Shown: positions 49,712 through 58,585 of the stretch, piece after piece
Layout of the letters: every line of letters starts with the position of its first letter
How positions within the stretch are numbered: position 1 is the stretch's first letter
Translations under genes and position numbers: made by a program
From: Rhodospirillaceae bacterium SYSU D60007
Lineage (GTDB): Bacteria; Pseudomonadota; Alphaproteobacteria; Reyranellales; Reyranellaceae
Assembly (NCBI GenBank): GCA_003574685.1
Contig: QOCQ01000011.1
Coordinates: 1 to 64,000, forward strand
Reading direction: 5' to 3'
DNA length: 64,000 nucleotides
The notes under the pieces: generated by a model
Told to the model about the DNA's origin: nothing
The model's input: the letters and a program-made list of their open reading frames with translations, nothing else
The model's database searches: none

Positions 49712-50608
49712 TCACGTCCGGCCTTCCAGCCACGCCTCGCAGCAGGCCTTTGCCAGCGCGCGCACGCGGCCGATATAGGCCTGCCGCTCGGTGACGCTGA
49801 TCACGCCCCGGGCATCAAGCATGTTGAAGGCATGACTCGCCTTGATGCACTGGTCATAGGCCGGCAGGGCCAGCTTGCCATTCGAGTTGCCGAGCAGCGC
49901 CGCACACTCCTTCTCGGCATCGGCGAAGTGACGGAAGAGCATCTCGGTATCGGCGCGCTCGAAATTGTAGGCCGACTGTTCCCGCTCGTTGCGCAGGAAC
50001 ACTTCCCCGTAGGTCACGGGCACGGCTGAGTCCGCGCGGTTGAACGGCAGTTCGTAGACGCTCTTCTTGTCGAAGAGATACATGGCCAGCCGCTCGAGAC
50101 CGTAGGTGATCTCGCCCGACACCAGCTCGACCTCGATGCCGCCGACCTGCTGGAAATAGGTGAACTGCGTCACTTCCATGCCGTCGCACCAGACCTCCCA
50201 GCCAAGCCCCCAGGCGCCGAGCGTGGGACTCTCCCAGTCGTCCTCGACCAGCCGCAGGTCATGCAGGTCGGGATCGATGCCGATGGCGCGCAACGAGCCG
50301 AAATAGCGGTCGAGGATGTCGTCCGGCGACGGCTTCAGGATCACCTGGAACTGATAGTAGTGCTGCAGGCGGTTGGGATTGTCGCCGTAGCGGCCGTCCT
50401 TCGGACGGCGCGAGGGCTGCACGTAGCAGGCGCGCCAGGGGGCAGGGCCGAGCGCGCGCAGCGTCGTCGCCGTGTGGAACGTGCCGGCGCCCATTTCCAT
50501 GTCATAGGGCTGAAGCACAACGCAGCCCTCGCCGGCCCAGTAATGCTGCAGGGCCAGAACGAGCTCCTGGAAACAGGTCGGCTTCGGACTGTCAGTCGGG
50601 CTCGGCAC
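49712..50608 (-). CDS. glyQ: Glycine--tRNA ligase alpha subunit
   Basis: 298-residue catalytic alpha chain. [35 protein letters not shown] is the canonical N-terminus, and [34 protein letters not shown] carries class II motif 2. The start is GTG at 50608, the only codon in frame giving the short N-terminal extension usual for GlyQ. The amino-acid ABC binding-protein gene is divergent, 192 bases away; no riboswitch-like element is evident between them. Confidence 0.95.
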   Translation of the reverse strand: MPSPTDSPKPTCFQELVLALQHYWAGEGCVVLQPYDMEMGAGTFHTATTLRALGPAPWRACYVQPSRRPKDGRYGDNPNRLQHYYQFQVILKPSPDDILDRYFGSLRAIGIDPDLHDLRLVEDDWESPTLGAWGLGWEVWCDGMEVTQFTYFQQVGGIEVELVSGEITYGLERLAMYLFDKKSVYELPFNRADSAVPVTYGEVFLRNEREQSAYNFERADTEMLFRHFADAEKECAALLGNSNGKLALPAYDQCIKASHAFNMLDARGVISVTERQAYIGRVRALAKACCEAWLEGRT

Positions 50609-50800
50609 GGGTTTGATTCCCCACGACTTTCCGCCGGACGCGGGTCGGTTTGGTGCGGCGCACCATATGGGCCGGTCCGGATGGGGTCAAGGCAAGCAGT
50701 GCCCTCAACGGGGCTGGAGCGCAAGGCCGCAAAGGTCCTTAATACGGGAACAGCATCGCCATATGCCATCGCCGCGATGCCTTTGTTCGGGGAGAGCATC

Positions 50801-51613
50801 ATGAACCGCTCGTTCGGGCTGGCTCTGGCCGCCGTCATTGCATCCTTGTCTGTTCTGCCGTCCACCGCGGCCGATCTCGCCGAGATCAGGAAGCGCGGCA
50901 AGATGATCGTCGCCACGAGCGGCAACCTGCCACCCAACACGTATGTCGACGAGAGGAACAACCTCACCGGCTACGACATCGAGGTCTGCCGTACCATCGA
51001 GAAGGCGCTTGGCGTGCAGGTCCAGTTCGAGCGTCTGGACTGGAAGGGCATCCTTCCCGGGCTGCAGACGGGGCGCTTCGACATGGTGTGCTCCAACGTC
51101 AATATCACGGAGGAGCGCAAGGGCATCTTCGACTACTCGATCCCCTACTCGCGCGCGGCCGTGGTGCCGGTCGTCGGCAAGGGCGTTACCGGCATCTCCA
51201 GCTACAAGGATCTTGCCGGCAGGAATGTAGGCGCGATCTCGGGCGGCAATGACGGCGAGATTCCGGCCCGTGCGATCGAGAAGCAATATGGCGCCTTCAA
51301 GTCGTTCAAGGGCTATCCCGGCTATGCGGAGATGTTCGCCGACATGCGTGCCGGCCGGATCGAGGTGATCATCGCGCCCGACCTGGCAGCGGCCGACTAC
51401 ATGAAAAAGTTCCCCGATCAGGCGTCTTTCGTCGGCGAGCCCTTCCAGGTGCGCTTCGTCGGCCTGCCGATGCAGAAGGGGTCGACGGAGCTGAAGGCCG
51501 CCGTCGACGCAGCGATTCGCAAGGCGCGAGAGGACGGCACGCTCGACAGGCTGGCGAAGCAGTTCTTCGGCATCGACGACTTCAGCAAGCAGCTCGTCGA
51601 CAAGGTGCCGTAG
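50801..51613 (+). CDS. Amino-acid-type ABC transporter substrate-binding protein
   Basis: 270-residue family 3 periplasmic binding protein. ATG 50801 follows GGGGAGAG. The signal peptide (MNRSFGLALAAVIASLSVLPSTAA) precedes ADLAEIRKRGKMIVATSGNLPPNTYVDERNNLTGYDIEV, the usual first lobe with the amino-acid site. It is followed, after two palindromic repeats, by a permease and an ATPase on the same strand, a complete polar amino-acid transporter. The ligand is unknown. Confidence 0.92.
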   Translation: MNRSFGLALAAVIASLSVLPSTAADLAEIRKRGKMIVATSGNLPPNTYVDERNNLTGYDIEVCRTIEKALGVQVQFERLDWKGILPGLQTGRFDMVCSNVNITEERKGIFDYSIPYSRAAVVPVVGKGVTGISSYKDLAGRNVGAISGGNDGEIPARAIEKQYGAFKSFKGYPGYAEMFADMRAGRIEVIIAPDLAAADYMKKFPDQASFVGEPFQVRFVGLPMQKGSTELKAAVDAAIRKAREDGTLDRLAKQFFGIDDFSKQLVDKVP

Positions 51614-51624
51614 CCGGCTGGTGG

Positions 51625-51686
51625 CGCGCCACTCCAGTGGCGCGTCATGTCCGGCCTCGGTGAAGACGCGCCACTAGAGTGGCGCG
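51625..51686. repeat. Two copies of an 18-20-base palindromic repeat
   Basis: 51625-51644 and 51667-51686 each contain CGCGCCACT and AGTGGCGCG around a two-base centre (CC in one, AG in the other): perfect 9-bp stems. They lie between the binding-protein stop and the permease start. They may form stem-loops that attenuate or stabilise the transcript, as REP elements do between binding-protein and permease genes. Confidence 0.88.
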
Positions 51687-51736
51687 CCCTCAGCGCTTGA
51701 TCGCCGCATCGCTCGCCCCGATTCCCGAGTATCGCC

Positions 51737-52441
51737 ATGAACATCGATTTCAGCACGGCGTTGCCCTACATCCCGGTCCTCATCAAGGCTGCCGGTTTCA
51801 CCATCCTGCTCACCTTGACGAGCCAGTTCTTCGGCACGGTGCTTGGCTTCTTCCTGGCTCTGGGCCGCATGTCGCGCTTCGGCGGCTTGCGGTGGGCTGT
51901 CTGGCTCTACGTCTGGGTGTTTCGCGGCACGCCGATGCTGCTGCACCTGTTCTTCATCTACTATGCAGCGCCGCTGTTCGGCCTGACGCTGGATGCGATC
52001 CCCGCGGCGATCATCGCCATGTCGCTGAGTTCCTGCGCCTATAATTGCGAGATCATCCGCTCCGGCCTGCAGGCCGTGCATCACGGCCAGGTCGAGGCGG
52101 CGCGGGCCGTCGGCATGACGTACCCCCGGATCGTCCGTCGAATCGTGCTGCCGCAGGCGGTGCGCATCATCATCCCGCCGTACATGAGCAACTTCATCAC
52201 CCACACGAAGAACTCCTCCCTGGCATCGGTGGTGACCGTTCCGGAAATCATGCTGACCGCCCAGACGATCGCCAACAGCACCTACCGGGTCATTGAAATC
52301 CTGACCCTTGCGGGCGTGCTCTACCTGTTCCTGACATCGTGTCTGACATGGCTGCAGCTCTGGATGGAGAAGCGCACGGCCTACGAGCAGCGCACCCTGA
52401 CCCTCCGCCGGCGCCGGCAGCTTGGCCTTGAGCCCGCGTGA
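51737..52441 (+). CDS. Polar amino-acid ABC permease (HisMQ type)
   Basis: 234-residue permease with about five helices. The HisMQ coupling loop EAARAVGMTYPRIVRRIVLPQAVRIIIPPYMSNFI is present near residue 118, and YVWVFRGTPMLLHLFFIYY near 60 is characteristic. Only one permease gene is present, so it probably acts as a homodimer. It starts 123 bases after the binding-protein stop. Confidence 0.93.
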   Translation: MNIDFSTALPYIPVLIKAAGFTILLTLTSQFFGTVLGFFLALGRMSRFGGLRWAVWLYVWVFRGTPMLLHLFFIYYAAPLFGLTLDAIPAAIIAMSLSSCAYNCEIIRSGLQAVHHGQVEAARAVGMTYPRIVRRIVLPQAVRIIIPPYMSNFITHTKNSSLASVVTVPEIMLTAQTIANSTYRVIEILTLAGVLYLFLTSCLTWLQLWMEKRTAYEQRTLTLRRRRQLGLEPA

Positions 52442-52456
52442 TCGGCGACACAAGCC

Positions 52457-53224
52457 ATGATGTCGCCGATGATCGACGTCCGGAACCTGCACAAGACCTT
52501 TGGCTCTGTGCAGGCCCTTGACGGCGTGTCGCTGACCGTTGGCACGGGCGAGGTTGTCTGCGTCATCGGGCCGAGCGGTTCGGGCAAAAGCACGCTGCTG
52601 CGCTGCATCAACTTCCTCGAAGAACCGACATCGGGGATCGTGAGCGTGGGCGGGCATCGCGTCGGCTATGTCGGGGACGGGACGCACGCACGCCGCATGC
52701 GCGGGCGTGAACTGGCCGCGATGCGGGCCGAGATCGGCATGGTCTTCCAGCTCTTCTACCTGTGGCCCCACATCACAGCGCTGGAGAATGTCATGCTGGG
52801 CCTCACCGAGGTGCGCGGCCTTACGGCACGCGCCGCGGCCGACCAGGCCCGGGCACTGATGCACAAGGTCGGGCTTGGCGACAAGATGACGGCCTTTCCC
52901 GAGCATCTCTCCGGCGGTCAGCGACAGCGTGTCGCGATCGCGCGCGCCCTGGCGATGGAGCCCAAGGTGATGCTGTTCGACGAGCCCACCTCGGCGCTCG
53001 ATCCGGAACTTGTGGGCGAGGTGCTGCAGGTGATGGAGCAGGTTGCACAAGAGGGCATGACGATGATGGTCGCCACCCATGAAATGGGGTTCGCGCGCCG
53101 GGTCGCAGACCGGGTGGTGTTCATGGACCGTGGGCGGATCGTCGAAAGCGGCACGCCGGACGAGCTCTTCGACCGCCCCCGCGAGGAGCGGACACGCCGG
53201 TTCCTCGAAAAAATTCTGAGCTGA
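52457..53224 (+). CDS. Polar amino-acid ABC ATPase (GlnQ/HisP type)
   Basis: 255-residue ATPase. Walker [10 protein letters not shown] lies near residue 40, the signature [15 protein letters not shown] near 150, Walker [18 protein letters not shown], and the H-loop [19 protein letters not shown] follows. These are typical of amino-acid importers. The start at 52457 is followed at once by a second ATG, so the exact first residue is uncertain by one codon. It is the last gene of the transporter. Confidence 0.94.
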   Translation: MMSPMIDVRNLHKTFGSVQALDGVSLTVGTGEVVCVIGPSGSGKSTLLRCINFLEEPTSGIVSVGGHRVGYVGDGTHARRMRGRELAAMRAEIGMVFQLFYLWPHITALENVMLGLTEVRGLTARAAADQARALMHKVGLGDKMTAFPEHLSGGQRQRVAIARALAMEPKVMLFDEPTSALDPELVGEVLQVMEQVAQEGMTMMVATHEMGFARRVADRVVFMDRGRIVESGTPDELFDRPREERTRRFLEKILS

Positions 53225-53259
53225 TACGGCCCACGGTCCGACGGTTCGCCCGAGAACCC

Positions 53260-53517
53260 TCAGCCGCGGGGGCAGGTCGGCCGGTCGCAGCGGCGGGCGT
53301 TGATGCTGACGTAGTCGTCGCAGACGGGGCAGTGCCGCATCTCATCGGCCGCCCGTGACGGCGGCAGGCCGGGATTGCGCAGACCGGTGTCGCGTGGCGG
53401 CGCCGGGGAGCGCGGACGGTTGAGACGGTCTGCCTCAGCGCGTTGCCACCAGCGCCAGCCGAACCAGGCCACGCCGATGACAAGCAGCAGAACGAGGATC
53501 TTGGCGAAGAAGCCCAT
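53260..53517 (-). CDS. Small membrane protein with C-terminal zinc-ribbon-like Cys motif
   Basis: 85-residue protein: one N-terminal membrane helix (about 4-24, FFAKILVLLLVIGVAWFGWRWW), a basic Pro-rich linker, and a C-terminal HCPVCDDYVSINARRCDRPTCPRG with two pairs of Cys (C-x-x-C and C-x4-C), likely binding zinc. It resembles PP0621-type proteins. It is on the same strand as the S49 peptidase (40-base gap), and in related genomes a small protein of this kind sits between that gene and glyQ (from memory). Confidence 0.8.
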   Translation of the reverse strand: MGFFAKILVLLLVIGVAWFGWRWWQRAEADRLNRPRSPAPPRDTGLRNPGLPPSRAADEMRHCPVCDDYVSINARRCDRPTCPRG

Positions 53518-53557
53518 GGCAGCCTTGTGCGGCCCGACGGCAGCCCGGTCAAGCGCG

Positions 53558-54427
53558 TCAGAGGCCGAAACGGCCCCAGAGCGCGCGGTGCTCGATCGCC
53601 GTCAGCGCGCCCTCCGCAAGCGAACTCCCGAACCCGGGCTCGCTGTCAGACCGCACGCCGAACAGGCGCCGCAGAGGCATGAAGCCCCGCCGCTCTGCGA
53701 TCAGAGGCATGCGCACCTTCCTGCCATAACGATCGCGCAGGACGTCGCGAAGATGGCCTATGCCATCGATCAGGCCCAGCTCCACCGCGCGCCTGCCGGT
53801 CCAGAACTCGCCCTCGAACAAGGTGGCATCGTCGGCCTTGAGCCGATCGCCGCGGCGTTGCTTCACCCACTTCTTGAAATCGTCGTGAATGTCGTCCTGC
53901 AGCCGGCGGAGACGCGCCACATCGTCGGGATCTTCCGGCCGGAACGGATCGAGCTGCGCCTTCGTGGCGCCGGCAGTATGGACGCGGCGCTCGATACCCC
54001 AGCGCTCCAGCAGGCGTGGAAACCCGAAGCCGGCGCTCAGCACGCCGATCGAGCCCACGATCGACGCAGCATCGGCATGGATCTCGTCGCCGGCGCAGGC
54101 CAGCCAGTACCCGCCGGATGCGGCAACGTCCTCGATGAAGACGTGGACGGGAAGGCTTGTCTCTTCCGCCAGCGCACGGATGCGTCGCCCGATCAGCGCC
54201 GATTGCACGGGCGAACCGCCCGGCGAGTTCACCAGCAGCGCCACGGCCGTCGCGCCGCGCAGGCGAAAGGCCCGCTCCAGCCGCGCAGACACGGCGGCAA
54301 GCGACAGGCTGCGGCCCAGAACTTCGCGGGCGGCAATCACCCCCGACAGCCGCACCACCGGTACCAGCGGCGGCGGCGTGCTGCCGATATAGCGAAGGCG
54401 AGAAAACAGATCCGAGACCGCGCCCAT
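53558..54427 (-). CDS. S49-family serine peptidase (SppA/SohB-like)
   Basis: 289-residue signal-peptide-peptidase-type enzyme, probably membrane-associated. The catalytic Ser104 is in EDVAASGGYWLACAG and the general-base Lys156 in TAGATKAQLDPF, both well conserved; LLVNSPGGSPVQS near 65-73 is the oxyanion-side motif. There is no obvious N-terminal transmembrane helix, so it may associate peripherally, as in short alphaproteobacterial members. It lies 62 bases downstream of the methyltransferase gene on the same strand. Confidence 0.92.
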   Translation of the reverse strand: MGAVSDLFSRLRYIGSTPPPLVPVVRLSGVIAAREVLGRSLSLAAVSARLERAFRLRGATAVALLVNSPGGSPVQSALIGRRIRALAEETSLPVHVFIEDVAASGGYWLACAGDEIHADAASIVGSIGVLSAGFGFPRLLERWGIERRVHTAGATKAQLDPFRPEDPDDVARLRRLQDDIHDDFKKWVKQRRGDRLKADDATLFEGEFWTGRRAVELGLIDGIGHLRDVLRDRYGRKVRMPLIAERRGFMPLRRLFGVRSDSEPGFGSSLAEGALTAIEHRALWGRFGL

Positions 54428-54489
54428 GGCTCCTTATCCCAATCCAGCACGTTCTATGTCGGAAGCGGTGCGGCCGGGCGCAAGCCGGC

Positions 54490-55236
54490 TCAGCCAATCT
54501 CGAGGTGCTGTGCGCCGCGCAGGACGGCATCCGCCGCCGGCGTGTATTCGCCACCGGTGTGGTGCAGGATCATGGCCGGCAGCATACGCACCTCGCCGCC
54601 CCGACCCTGACGCAGGCGCAGAAGCAGCCGTTTCGCTGCAGCACCCTCCTGCGGCAACAGCGGCAGGATGGCGATATCGGCCGCGTGCGGGCGCAAGAGG
54701 TCGACGATTTCCGTCTGCCGGTCGGCGCGATGCACCAGGCTCAGCGTGCCGCCGGGCCGCAGCACCTTCAGGCAGAACGTCATCCAGCCCGCAAGATCGG
54801 CGGTCGACTCGACGGTGGCCAGGGCCTTGGACCTGTCCGGCGGCGGATCAGCACGCGCGGCCGGCAGGTAAGGCGGATTGGTCATCACATGATCGAAGGT
54901 GCCCAACCCTTGCGGCGGCGCAGCGACGTCGCCGGTAACGATTTCGAGGCATTCGTTAAAGCCGTTCCGCTCGGCGTTGCGCCGCGCCAGCTCCGCAAGG
55001 TGCGGCTGCAGCTCAAGTCCTATGACCTTGAGGTCGGTAACGCCGGCCGATTCCAGCCGGGCCAGCAGGCACAACGCTGCCGCGCCCACCCCGCAGCCGA
55101 CGTCGATGACCCGTTCGTCCGCTCCAGCCGGTATGGCGGCCCCCAGCAGGACCGCATCGACCGCCACGCGATAGCCGCGCGCGGGCTGCAGCAGGCGGAC
55201 GCGATTGCCCAGCAGGCCATCGTCGGAGACATCCAT
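54490..55236 (-). CDS. N6-adenine/tRNA1(Val)-type SAM methyltransferase (TrmN6-like)
   Basis: 248-residue Rossmann methyltransferase. The SAM loop VIDVGCGVGAAAL is near 43-55 and the catalytic NPPY motif of amino-methyltransferases at 120-123, fitting the tRNA1(Val) A37-N6 group. The start at 55236 (MDVSDDGLLGNRVRLLQP) is inferred from family fit; the ribosome site is weak and an upstream GTG is possible. It is divergent from ispB. Confidence 0.85.
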   Translation of the reverse strand: MDVSDDGLLGNRVRLLQPARGYRVAVDAVLLGAAIPAGADERVIDVGCGVGAAALCLLARLESAGVTDLKVIGLELQPHLAELARRNAERNGFNECLEIVTGDVAAPPQGLGTFDHVMTNPPYLPAARADPPPDRSKALATVESTADLAGWMTFCLKVLRPGGTLSLVHRADRQTEIVDLLRPHAADIAILPLLPQEGAAAKRLLLRLRQGRGGEVRMLPAMILHHTGGEYTPAADAVLRGAQHLEIG

Positions 55237-55395
55237 GCCCGCGATGATGGTGCGCGCGCGTGCCCGGCCCAAGCGAAAACTCTCGGGCCCCTTTGTGCGT
55301 CCTGCTGTCACAAGCTCACGGGACTGCACATGAATTGCACCTCGTGGCCACATATGCGACACGACATGAACGCCGGCTGCGGCGGGGAGGGAAGA

Positions 55396-56412
55396 ATGGC
55401 TGTAGTGCTGACGTTCGATGACAAGCGGCGGAAGGCGCCGAGCCTGGACGGGCTGGTCGCACTCACGGCCGCCGATCTCGAGCGCGTCAACGCCATGATC
55501 GCTGCGCGCATGTCCTCGCCGGTGGCGCTGATTCCGAAGCTTGCCGATCATCTGGTCGGCGCCGGCGGCAAGCGCCTGCGGCCGCTGATGACCATCGCCG
55601 CGGCCCAGCTCTGCGACTATCGCGGCGAGCACCACATCAAGCTCGCCGCCTGCGTCGAGTTCATCCATTCCGCCACGCTGCTGCACGATGACGTGGTCGA
55701 CGGCAGTGCCTTACGCCGCGGGCGGCCGGCCGCCAACGCCATCTGGGGCAACAAGGCAAGCGTCCTGGTGGGCGACTTCCTCTTTACGCGCGCCTTCGAG
55801 CTGATGGTGGAAGTGGGCTCGCTTGAGGTACTGGCCATCCTCAGCGGTGCCTCCAGCGTGATTGCCGAAGGCGAGGTCCTGCAACTGACCACCGCCAACG
55901 ACACCGCCACCAGTGAGGCCACCTATCTGGAGGTGATCAAGGCGAAGACCGCCAAGCTGTTCTCGGCCGCCGCCGAAGTGTCGCCCGTCGTGGCCGGCCG
56001 GCCCGCGGCGGAATGCGCGGCGCTGGCAAGCTTCGGCATGAATCTCGGCATTGCCTTCCAGCTTGTCGACGATGCGCTCGACTATGGCGGGACCGCCGCC
56101 AAGCTGGGCAAGGCCGTGGGCGATGATTTCCGCGAGGGCAAGATCACCCTGCCGGTGATCCTCGCCTTCCTCCGCGGCGACGAGGCCGAGCGCGGCTTCT
56201 GGCGGCGCGCGCTGGAGGCGCTGGAGCAGAACGACGCCGACCTGCAAAGAGCCATCGAGCTGCTGCACAGGCACAATGCGCTGTTCGATACGCTGGAACG
56301 CGCCCGCCACTACGGTGCGATGGCGCGCGATGCGCTTGGCCTCTTCGCCGACAGCCCGGTCAAGCGGGCGCTTGTCGAAACCGTGGACTTTGCCATTGAG
56401 CGCACGCACTGA
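55396..56412 (+). CDS. ispB: Polyprenyl diphosphate synthase (octaprenyl-type)
   Basis: 338-residue trans-isoprenyl diphosphate synthase making the side chain of ubiquinone. The first Asp motif LLHDDVVD (Asp98, Asp99, Asp102) and the second QLVDDALDY (Asp225, Asp226, Asp229) are intact, with GGKRLRP at 58-64. Small residues before the first motif are consistent with a long-chain product; eight to ten isoprene units is inference. ATG 55396 follows GGGGAGGGAAGA. The start lies 160 bases from the divergent methyltransferase start. Confidence 0.93.
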   Translation: MAVVLTFDDKRRKAPSLDGLVALTAADLERVNAMIAARMSSPVALIPKLADHLVGAGGKRLRPLMTIAAAQLCDYRGEHHIKLAACVEFIHSATLLHDDVVDGSALRRGRPAANAIWGNKASVLVGDFLFTRAFELMVEVGSLEVLAILSGASSVIAEGEVLQLTTANDTATSEATYLEVIKAKTAKLFSAAAEVSPVVAGRPAAECAALASFGMNLGIAFQLVDDALDYGGTAAKLGKAVGDDFREGKITLPVILAFLRGDEAERGFWRRALEALEQNDADLQRAIELLHRHNALFDTLERARHYGAMARDALGLFADSPVKRALVETVDFAIERTH

Positions 56413-56428
56413 AGGCGTGCGACAGGCC

Positions 56429-56950
56429 ATGCCGATCGATCTGAAGGCCCATATCCGCGCGATCCCGGATTTCCCCAAGTCGGGCATCCTGTTCTACGAC
56501 ATTACGACCCTGCTGCTGCATCCCGCTGCCCTGAAGGAGACGGTCGACCGGCTTGCGGCGGCCGTGCGCCCGTACAGGCCCGACCTGCTGGCCGGCATCG
56601 AATCGCGCGGCTTCATCTTCGGCGCGCCGGTGGCCTATGCGATCGGCTGCGGCTTCACGATCCTGCGCAAGAAGGGCAAGCTGCCGGGCTCGACCGTGGC
56701 GCACGAATACGCGCTGGAATACGGCACCGACACCCTGGAAATGCACGACGATGCGGTGCGGCCCGGCCAGCGCGTGGTGCTGATCGACGATCTGCTGGCC
56801 ACCGGCGGCACGCTCGCCGCCGGCGCGCGACTGCTGCACCAGGCCGGCGCAGTGGTGCCGGCCGCAGCCTGCGTGATCGAGTTGACGTTCCTTGGCGGCC
56901 GCAAGAAGCTCGACGTCCCGGTAGAAACGCTGCTGACCTACGATTCGTGA
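56429..56950 (+). CDS. apt: Adenine phosphoribosyltransferase
   Basis: 173-residue purine-salvage enzyme (adenine + PRPP to AMP + PPi). [34 protein letters not shown], and the PRPP motif [13 protein letters not shown] (116-128) are all present. ATG 56429 is 17 bases after the ispB stop, suggesting one transcript. The length and motifs are standard. Confidence 0.95.
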   Translation: MPIDLKAHIRAIPDFPKSGILFYDITTLLLHPAALKETVDRLAAAVRPYRPDLLAGIESRGFIFGAPVAYAIGCGFTILRKKGKLPGSTVAHEYALEYGTDTLEMHDDAVRPGQRVVLIDDLLATGGTLAAGARLLHQAGAVVPAAACVIELTFLGGRKKLDVPVETLLTYDS

Positions 56951-56959
56951 GAGCCCGCC

Positions 56960-57235
56960 GTGAGAGCCCGGCTTGTCGTTGCTCAGCTGATTGCACTGCT
57001 CGTCGTGAGCGGCGAAGCGGAAGCGCAAGTGGGCAGGCGTCACGGTTACGAACCCCAGCGCCAGCACCATCTGCAACGTCAGCTCGATTGGCAGCGCCGG
57101 GAGAGCTGGCAACGCAACCAGGAGCAACTGCGCGAGCAAGGCCGGCAACAGCAGTTGCAGTGGCAGCAACGCCAGAGATTGCGGCAGCGGCAGGAGCAGC
57201 AGCGAAGTCCGCTGCAACTGCGGCGGGCGGACTAG
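56960..57235 (+). CDS. Putative secreted Gln/Arg-rich peptide, 91 aa
   Basis: Starts with GTG at 56960, 9 bases after the apt stop. A signal peptide (about 1-23, RLVVAQLIALLVVSGEAEAQ) precedes a mature region made almost wholly of Gln, Arg, Leu and Trp (repeated W-Q-R, L-R-E-Q, R-Q-R-Q). The skewed composition could be a helical, cationic surface-active peptide or a non-functional run. Its stop overlaps the end of the TonB-receptor remnant. Expression is uncertain. Confidence 0.5.
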   Translation: MRARLVVAQLIALLVVSGEAEAQVGRRHGYEPQRQHHLQRQLDWQRRESWQRNQEQLREQGRQQQLQWQQRQRLRQRQEQQRSPLQLRRAD

Positions 57236-57672
57236 AGCGCCTTGGCCAGCGTCAGGCGAAACGCGCGCGGTTCCACCGGATGGAAGTGGCGGTCATCGAC
57301 GCCGCCCGGCGCTTCGCCCTGAAGGCGTGACGTATAGAAATAATCGATCTGGCTTGCCTTGCTGTTCAGCAGGTTGAACACGTCGAGTTGCACGCGCAGG
57401 CCGTTCTCGAACGCGTAGCCGATGCGTCCGTTCAGCAGGGTCGTGGAGCGAGACCGTACGCTGTTGTCTTCGATGAGCGGCCGCGGCCCGAAATACCGCA
57501 GCCTCAGGCCGCCATACCAACCGAACTCCTCGCCCAGATCGACGCCGACCGCGAGGACCAGGCCCGGCGCGCCGGGAAGGGGATCCTGGGCGTGGGCTGC
57601 TCCGATGAGCAGATATCCGAGAATGACAGCCCCGGTGTGTACTCCGCGGCCACAACCACGCCACTTGCCCAT
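57232..57672 (-). pseudogene. TonB-dependent receptor fragment: signal peptide joined to the last ~115 residues
   Basis: The 146-residue frame begins with a start codon after GGGGGAAAC and an apparent signal peptide (TGAVILGYLLIGAAHAQD). It then runs straight into the C-terminal barrel strands of a TonB receptor: GWYGGLRLRYFGPRPLIEDN, LLNGRIGYAFENGLRVQLDVFNLLNSKASQIDYFYTS, and HFHPVEPRAFRLTLAKAL. Full receptors have 650-900 residues; the plug domain and most of the barrel are missing, consistent with a large internal deletion. It ends in Leu where outer-membrane proteins usually end in Phe. No transport function is expected. Confidence 0.85.
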
Positions 57673-57789
57673 CGGCCGTTTCCCCCAACCGGACGCGGCC
57701 GATGCTATCCGTCATGCAGAGACGGGGACAAGCGGCGGCTGGCGCCGGCGACGCAGCCGCGCGTCACCGGCGCCATGCGCGCGGGAGAA

Positions 57790-57999
57790 TCAATCCTCCA
57801 TCTTGAACGACAGTTTCAGCTTGGTGCGATAGGCGTTGATCTTGCCGCCTTCGATCTGGATGTCCTGCTCCACGACCTCGGCGATGCGAAGGTCGCGCAG
57901 CGATGAGCTCGCGCGCTGCACGGCGGCCGCAGCGGCCTTCTCCCAGGAGTCGGGGCTGGATCCAACGACCTCGACGATCTTGTACACGCTCTCGGCCAT
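57790..57999 (-). CDS. Dodecin-family protein lacking the flavin-site Trp and Gln
   Basis: 69-residue dodecin fold. VYKIVEVVGSSPDSWEKAAAAAVQRASSSLRDLR matches the family. The position that holds the flavin-stacking Trp in classical dodecins is Ile39 (LRIAEV), and the flavin-contacting Gln position is Arg58 (AYRTKLK). It therefore belongs to the subgroup unlikely to bind flavin in the usual way. The start at 57999 gives the normal length. It is 62 bases downstream of a second dodecin gene on the same strand. Confidence 0.9.
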   Translation of the reverse strand: MAESVYKIVEVVGSSPDSWEKAAAAAVQRASSSLRDLRIAEVVEQDIQIEGGKINAYRTKLKLSFKMED

Positions 58000-58061
58000 G
58001 GCTGTGACCTCCCTCGCTGGCACCGGACCGACCGTCGGCCCGGGTCGGTTGAGGTGACGGA

Positions 58062-58280
58062 TCAGGCCTTTGCGTCGTAACGCAGGCCGAGCTTGAGCGT
58101 CACCTGATAGCTGGACGCCTTGCCATCACGGATGCTGCCCCGCACCTCGATCACCTCGAACCAGTCGAGGTTGCGCAGCGAGTGCGACGCCGTGCCGATG
58201 GCATTGTTGATGGCCTCGGAAATGGACACGTCGGACGTGCCCACGATCTCCGTCTTCACATAGGTGCTCTGGCTGGTCAT
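58062..58280 (-). CDS. Dodecin (flavin-binding type)
   Basis: 72-residue dodecin, a dodecameric flavin-storing protein. Trp40 (NLDWFEVIEVRG) and Gln59 (SYQVTLKLGL), the residues that stack on and contact the isoalloxazine ring, are present. The start MTSQSTYVKTEIVGTS at 58280 is preferred over an upstream in-frame ATG. It lies upstream of the divergent paralogue at 57790 and downstream of tRNA-Pro on the same strand, which has its own terminator. Confidence 0.92.
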   Translation of the reverse strand: MTSQSTYVKTEIVGTSDVSISEAINNAIGTASHSLRNLDWFEVIEVRGSIRDGKASSYQVTLKLGLRYDAKA

Positions 58281-58380
58281 GGCTGCACTCCACCGATGGA
58301 CGGGAGAAACGCCGTGGCCGCAGCCACGCGACGGCATGCGGTGAGCAAACACCAGTTAGAGCAGTCTAACCCGGATTCGA

Positions 58381-58414
58381 CGCAAAGCAAAAGCCGACCC
58401 GGTCAGGGTCGGCT
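58381..58414 (-). terminator. Rho-independent terminator of tRNA-Pro
   Basis: On the minus strand AGCCGACCC and GGGTCGGCT form a 9-bp GC-rich stem with a five-base loop, followed by TTTTGCTTT. It lies 18 bases beyond the tRNA 3' end, in the right orientation. Confidence 0.85.
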
Positions 58415-58431
58415 CGCATCGAACAGTTGGA

Positions 58432-58508
58432 TGGTCGGAGTGAGAGGATTCGAACCTCCGGCCCCTAGCTCCCGAAGCTAGTGCTCTACCAGGCTGAGCT
58501 ACACTCCG
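58432..58508 (-). tRNA. tRNA-Pro (anticodon CGG)
   Basis: 77 nucleotides including an encoded CCA. The acceptor stem CGGAGTG pairs with CACTCCG, the D-arm is GCTC/GAGC, the anticodon stem CTAGC/GCTAG encloses TTCGGGA (anticodon CGG at loop positions 3-5, reading CCG proline codons), and the T-loop is TTCGAAT. The 5' end is at 58508 and the 3' end at 58432. Confidence 0.97.
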
Positions 58509-58585
58509 TCAGTAGCCGCGACAGGGCCTGCCGGCCGCAGCGGCGCGGGTTATAGCGTCCGGTCCCACGCCCCGCAAGGCTGCCC

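Noticed and set aside
50609-50800. Possible glycine riboswitch or attenuator upstream of glyQ
   Set aside because: No tandem aptamer-like conserved elements or terminator hairpin were visible; only ordinary spacer sequence.
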